Shown here piece by piece: positions 61,978 to 64,000 of a DNA stretch of 64,000 nt. The stretch comes from Baaleninema simplex PCC 7105 (GTDB lineage: Bacteria; Cyanobacteriota; Cyanobacteriia; Cyanobacteriales; Geitlerinemataceae), in contig NZ_KB235958.1 in assembly GCF_000332355.1 (NCBI RefSeq), positions 3,841,986 to 3,905,985 on the forward strand. Reading direction: 5' to 3'. Numbering within the stretch: the first letter of the stretch is position 1; the number at the start of each line of letters is the position of its first letter. The notes under the pieces are model-generated. The model was given only the letters and a program-made list of their open reading frames with translations. It made no database searches and was not told where the DNA came from. The translations under genes and the position numbers were made by a program.

Positions 61978-62925
61978 ATGAACGTTGACGAATTTTTCGA
62001 TCGCTACGAAGCCACAGAGAGAGTTTTCTCAGAATCTTTGCTGCGAGATGCGAAGTTTCAGGATCGGGTGTTAGAAGATGTTTTCCTCGATCGCTCGGAT
62101 TTATGTTTTGCTGAATTTAGGCGATCGAAGCTGACGAGCGTAGATTTGAGTCGTTCCGATTTGCGAGGCTCGAAATTTGTCCTGGTTGAGTTCGAGGATT
62201 GCGATCTCAGTCATACCAAGTTTAACAAATCGTCGTTCAGAGAAGTCACCTTCGAGAAGGCGAACTTAGACGAAGCGTGTTTTGAAGAAAGCCAGTTTGC
62301 TGGTGTTGAATTTAAGACAGTCGATCTGCGGAAAACCTGTTTTGTGAGATCTCGATTTCACGCCTCTGATTTCGAGGGATCGGATCTCAGTTATGCCGAT
62401 TTATCGCTGAGTCAGTTTAACGCGACGAGTTTGCGGGGGGCAAATCTCAGTCATGCGAATTTACAAGGTGCAAGTCTAAGGCAGATCGATCTATCTCAAT
62501 GCGATCTCAGTTATGCTAACCGGCTCTTCGGAGTTTAGGGTGACAGAAAAACTAACTTCACGAGATTTCAAGGGTTTTGGCTCTCGAATTTTCAATTTTT
62601 TGTATTATGGTATACATTTATAACCACAAACTCCGAAGACCCTGCTAACCTGAAATGTGCAGACTTAAGTTATGCCTGCCTCGATAACGCAAACTTGAAA
62701 GGATCGGATTTTACGGGAGTAAGTTTACGTCATGCCAGTGTTCGAGGAAAAATAATTGGCGATGCAGAATACACTGATGGTTTGTACTTAGAAGGAGCAA
62801 ATATGGAAGGTTTTGAATATTCCTCAGCTTTACTTGGAAATATTTTCGCAAGTGCTCGTCTCTACCATACAATTGTATCAGACGCTCGAACAGGTCGCAT
62901 CAAAATCATATCAGAATATACATAA
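61978..62925 (+). pseudogene. pentapeptide-repeat protein gene split by a MITE
   Basis: Residues 1-183 encode pentapeptide repeats (SDLRGSKFVLVEFEDCDLSH and ADLSLSQFNATSLRGANLSH), then the frame hits TAG at 62536 inside the MITE. Downstream, after the element, the frame resumes at LKCADLSYACLDNANLKGSD and runs to the stop at 62925. Removing 62522-62650 (121-bp element plus one 8-bp duplication, 129 bases, a multiple of three) restores CDLSYANLKCADLSYA, an exact repeat register, and a 272-residue protein. Such proteins form a right-handed quadrilateral beta helix. As it stands a 186-residue N-terminal fragment would be made. Confidence 0.93.
62514..62650. mobile_element. 121-bp MITE (TCTTCGGAGTTT family), copy 2, with 8-bp target duplication
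   Basis: Element 62522-62642, left end GGCTCTTCGGAGTTT and right end AAACTCCGAAGACCC. TGCTAACC occurs at 62514-62521 and 62643-62650, a perfect 8-bp duplication. It is inverted relative to copy 1 and 120 of 121 bases are identical. In the host reading frame it is open except for one TAG in the left repeat. Confidence 0.96.
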
Positions 62926-62963
62926 TCTTAAATTACTATCATCAATAATTCAAAAAATCTGAA

Positions 62964-63827
62964 ATGGACACGTCACAATTTTTTGAGCTTTACAAGTGCG
63001 GTCGCAGAGATTTTTCTGGAATTGATTTTATTGATTTAAATTTAAGTGATTCGAGAGGTAAGCTTGAAAATGTTTCATTTCGAGGTGCTAATTTAGATTC
63101 ACTTCAATCATCAGAAGGATATATACGGTTTTTTGGTTGTGACTTTCGCAGTGCAAGTGTTAGGTTTTCATATCTGATATATTTCTACCCTAGTGATTGC
63201 AACTTTAGTAATTCAGATTTTGAAGGAAGTATTTTTCGAGCGGATATGATAATTCGAGATTGTGACATGAGTCGTTCTTCTTTTCGTAATTCGCGTTTTT
63301 TGAGTTCTACGGGTAGATTGATTGAGGTAAATATGTGTAATGTTAATTTGGAAAATGCAATAATCAACGGAATAACTATATTTAAATGTAATTTAAGCTA
63401 TGCCAATTTGAGAGGTGTTAGATCTCGTGAAATGAAGGTTGACTCAACAAATTTAAGCTATGCCATTTTAGAAGGTGTCAATTTTCACGAGTCATCCAAG
63501 AATCTCAATCTAAGTTTTGCAGACTTAAGAGGTGCTAGACTCCATAAAGTCGATCTCCAAGGCTGCGATCTCAGCGGTGCAGATTTGAGAGATACCGATT
63601 TAAGTGATGCAAATCTCGAAAATGCAGATATGACACTGGTTCGTCTCGAACGAACGAATTTGAGATATGCCAACCTCAAGGGAGTTCGTGGACTGAATTC
63701 AGACGGGAATTCAGAAGAGGAAAACTATGAGTATGATTCTCTATCGAACAACAGAGAGGTTCTAAAAGGTGCTTTTTTGGAAAATACAATCCTGCCGAAT
63801 GGAGAAGTAATGACTCGAACCGAATAG
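62964..63827 (+). CDS. pentapeptide-repeat protein
   Basis: 287 residues. The N-terminus (MDTSQFFELYKCGRRDFSG) resembles that of the split gene upstream, so the two are tandem paralogues. Repeats A(D/N)LXX are irregular in the first half and regular in the second (CDLSGADLRDTDLSDANLEN and ADMTLVRLERTNLRYANLKG). No catalytic domain is attached. The coding region is more AT-rich and has fewer HIP1 sites than most of the window. Function is unknown; some pentapeptide proteins mimic DNA, others act in membranes. Confidence 0.85.
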   Translation: MDTSQFFELYKCGRRDFSGIDFIDLNLSDSRGKLENVSFRGANLDSLQSSEGYIRFFGCDFRSASVRFSYLIYFYPSDCNFSNSDFEGSIFRADMIIRDCDMSRSSFRNSRFLSSTGRLIEVNMCNVNLENAIINGITIFKCNLSYANLRGVRSREMKVDSTNLSYAILEGVNFHESSKNLNLSFADLRGARLHKVDLQGCDLSGADLRDTDLSDANLENADMTLVRLERTNLRYANLKGVRGLNSDGNSEEENYEYDSLSNNREVLKGAFLENTILPNGEVMTRTE

Positions 63828-64000
63828 AGCGCTCTTTTTGAGTTATTTGTCTCATGAATAGATTAAAAAAAGTTCTGCAATTGATGCTTTACAACTCGGA
63901 GCTAAAATTCCCATGTTTGAAATTACAGTGACAATAGCTAGGGTTTGCTGAAAAAGTTATCAAAAGCTGGGGGTGGAAAATGAACAAGAAGCCGTCTTGC
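63828..64000. other. right end of the window, no supported gene
   Basis: 173 AT-rich bases. AGGGTTTGCTGAAAAAG at about 63941-63957 is reminiscent of terminal sequences of some cyanobacterial insertion sequences, but its partner end would lie outside the window. Confidence 0.3.

Noticed and set aside
1..64000. CRISPR array
   Set aside because: No regularly spaced 25-40-base direct repeats were found; the tandem repeats present are heptamers or a 15-mer.
1..64000. Tandem HIP1 octamers as regulatory sites
   Set aside because: GCGATCGC is scattered through genes and gaps alike, the normal state in HIP1-rich cyanobacteria, so individual copies are not annotated.

Overview
The window is chromosomal DNA of a cyanobacterium. 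It carries an ndhA-ndhI-ndhG-ndhE operon, a plant-type [2Fe-2S] ferredoxin, a GUN4-domain protein, Ycf23 and Ycf52 homologues, a class II Calvin-cycle aldolase, a cyAbrB regulator, glucosylglycerol/glycogen genes and very many copies of the cyanobacterial HIP1 octamer GCGATCGC. The species cannot be named from sequence alone. The gghA-glgB pair and the mechanosensitive channel suggest some tolerance of salt or osmotic change.

Layout. 1-9.6 kb, all leftward except one small ORF: a PgpH-type 7TM-HD phosphohydrolase cut by the window edge, a sensor histidine kinase, the secD-secF pair with pdhB upstream, and a TIGR03943 membrane protein. 9.7-16.7 kb: ribF, an MBL hydrolase, cyAbrB, an Rrf2 regulator overlapping the pyrR region, lspA, an RpaB/Ycf27-like response regulator with two perfect inverted repeats upstream, and a small DNA-binding-type protein. 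16.8-25.3 kb: an FHA-penicillin-binding protein fusion, ycf23, fbaA with a clear terminator, a TnpB element, a membrane-anchored GUN4 protein and an Fe3+-type ABC ATPase. 25.3-38 kb: gghA and glgB, an unknown membrane protein, two small proteins that look linked to photosystem II assembly (Psb34/Psb35-like), dps, mscS and a GltS-type symporter. 38.4-49.2 kb: petF, a glycosyltransferase, arsR, an ABC-F ATPase, two acetyltransferases, an ACT-like protein, a nuclease-like lipoprotein and the ndh operon. 49.5-64 kb is the most plastic part: Uma2 genes, a complete IS630-family element, a matrixin-like protease, secG-gpmI, an SLH/DUF3370 protein, a PutA-type bifunctional proline oxidase, toxin-antitoxin debris and two tandem pentapeptide-repeat genes.

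The most distinctive material is a set of small non-autonomous elements. A 121-bp MITE occurs twice in inverted orientation about 5.7 kb apart, differing at one base, each copy with a perfect 8-bp target duplication. One copy splits a pentapeptide-repeat gene; removing the element plus one duplication rebuilds an unbroken pentapeptide register, and the element is open in that frame except for one TAG. A second family with GGTGCATCTCA ends occurs three times, one copy with a perfect 9-bp duplication. A third family of hairpin repeats (GGTGCGTTACGCGG-type ends) is also present. An IS630-type element has inserted exactly at the TA of a TAG stop codon, so the host gene keeps its stop.
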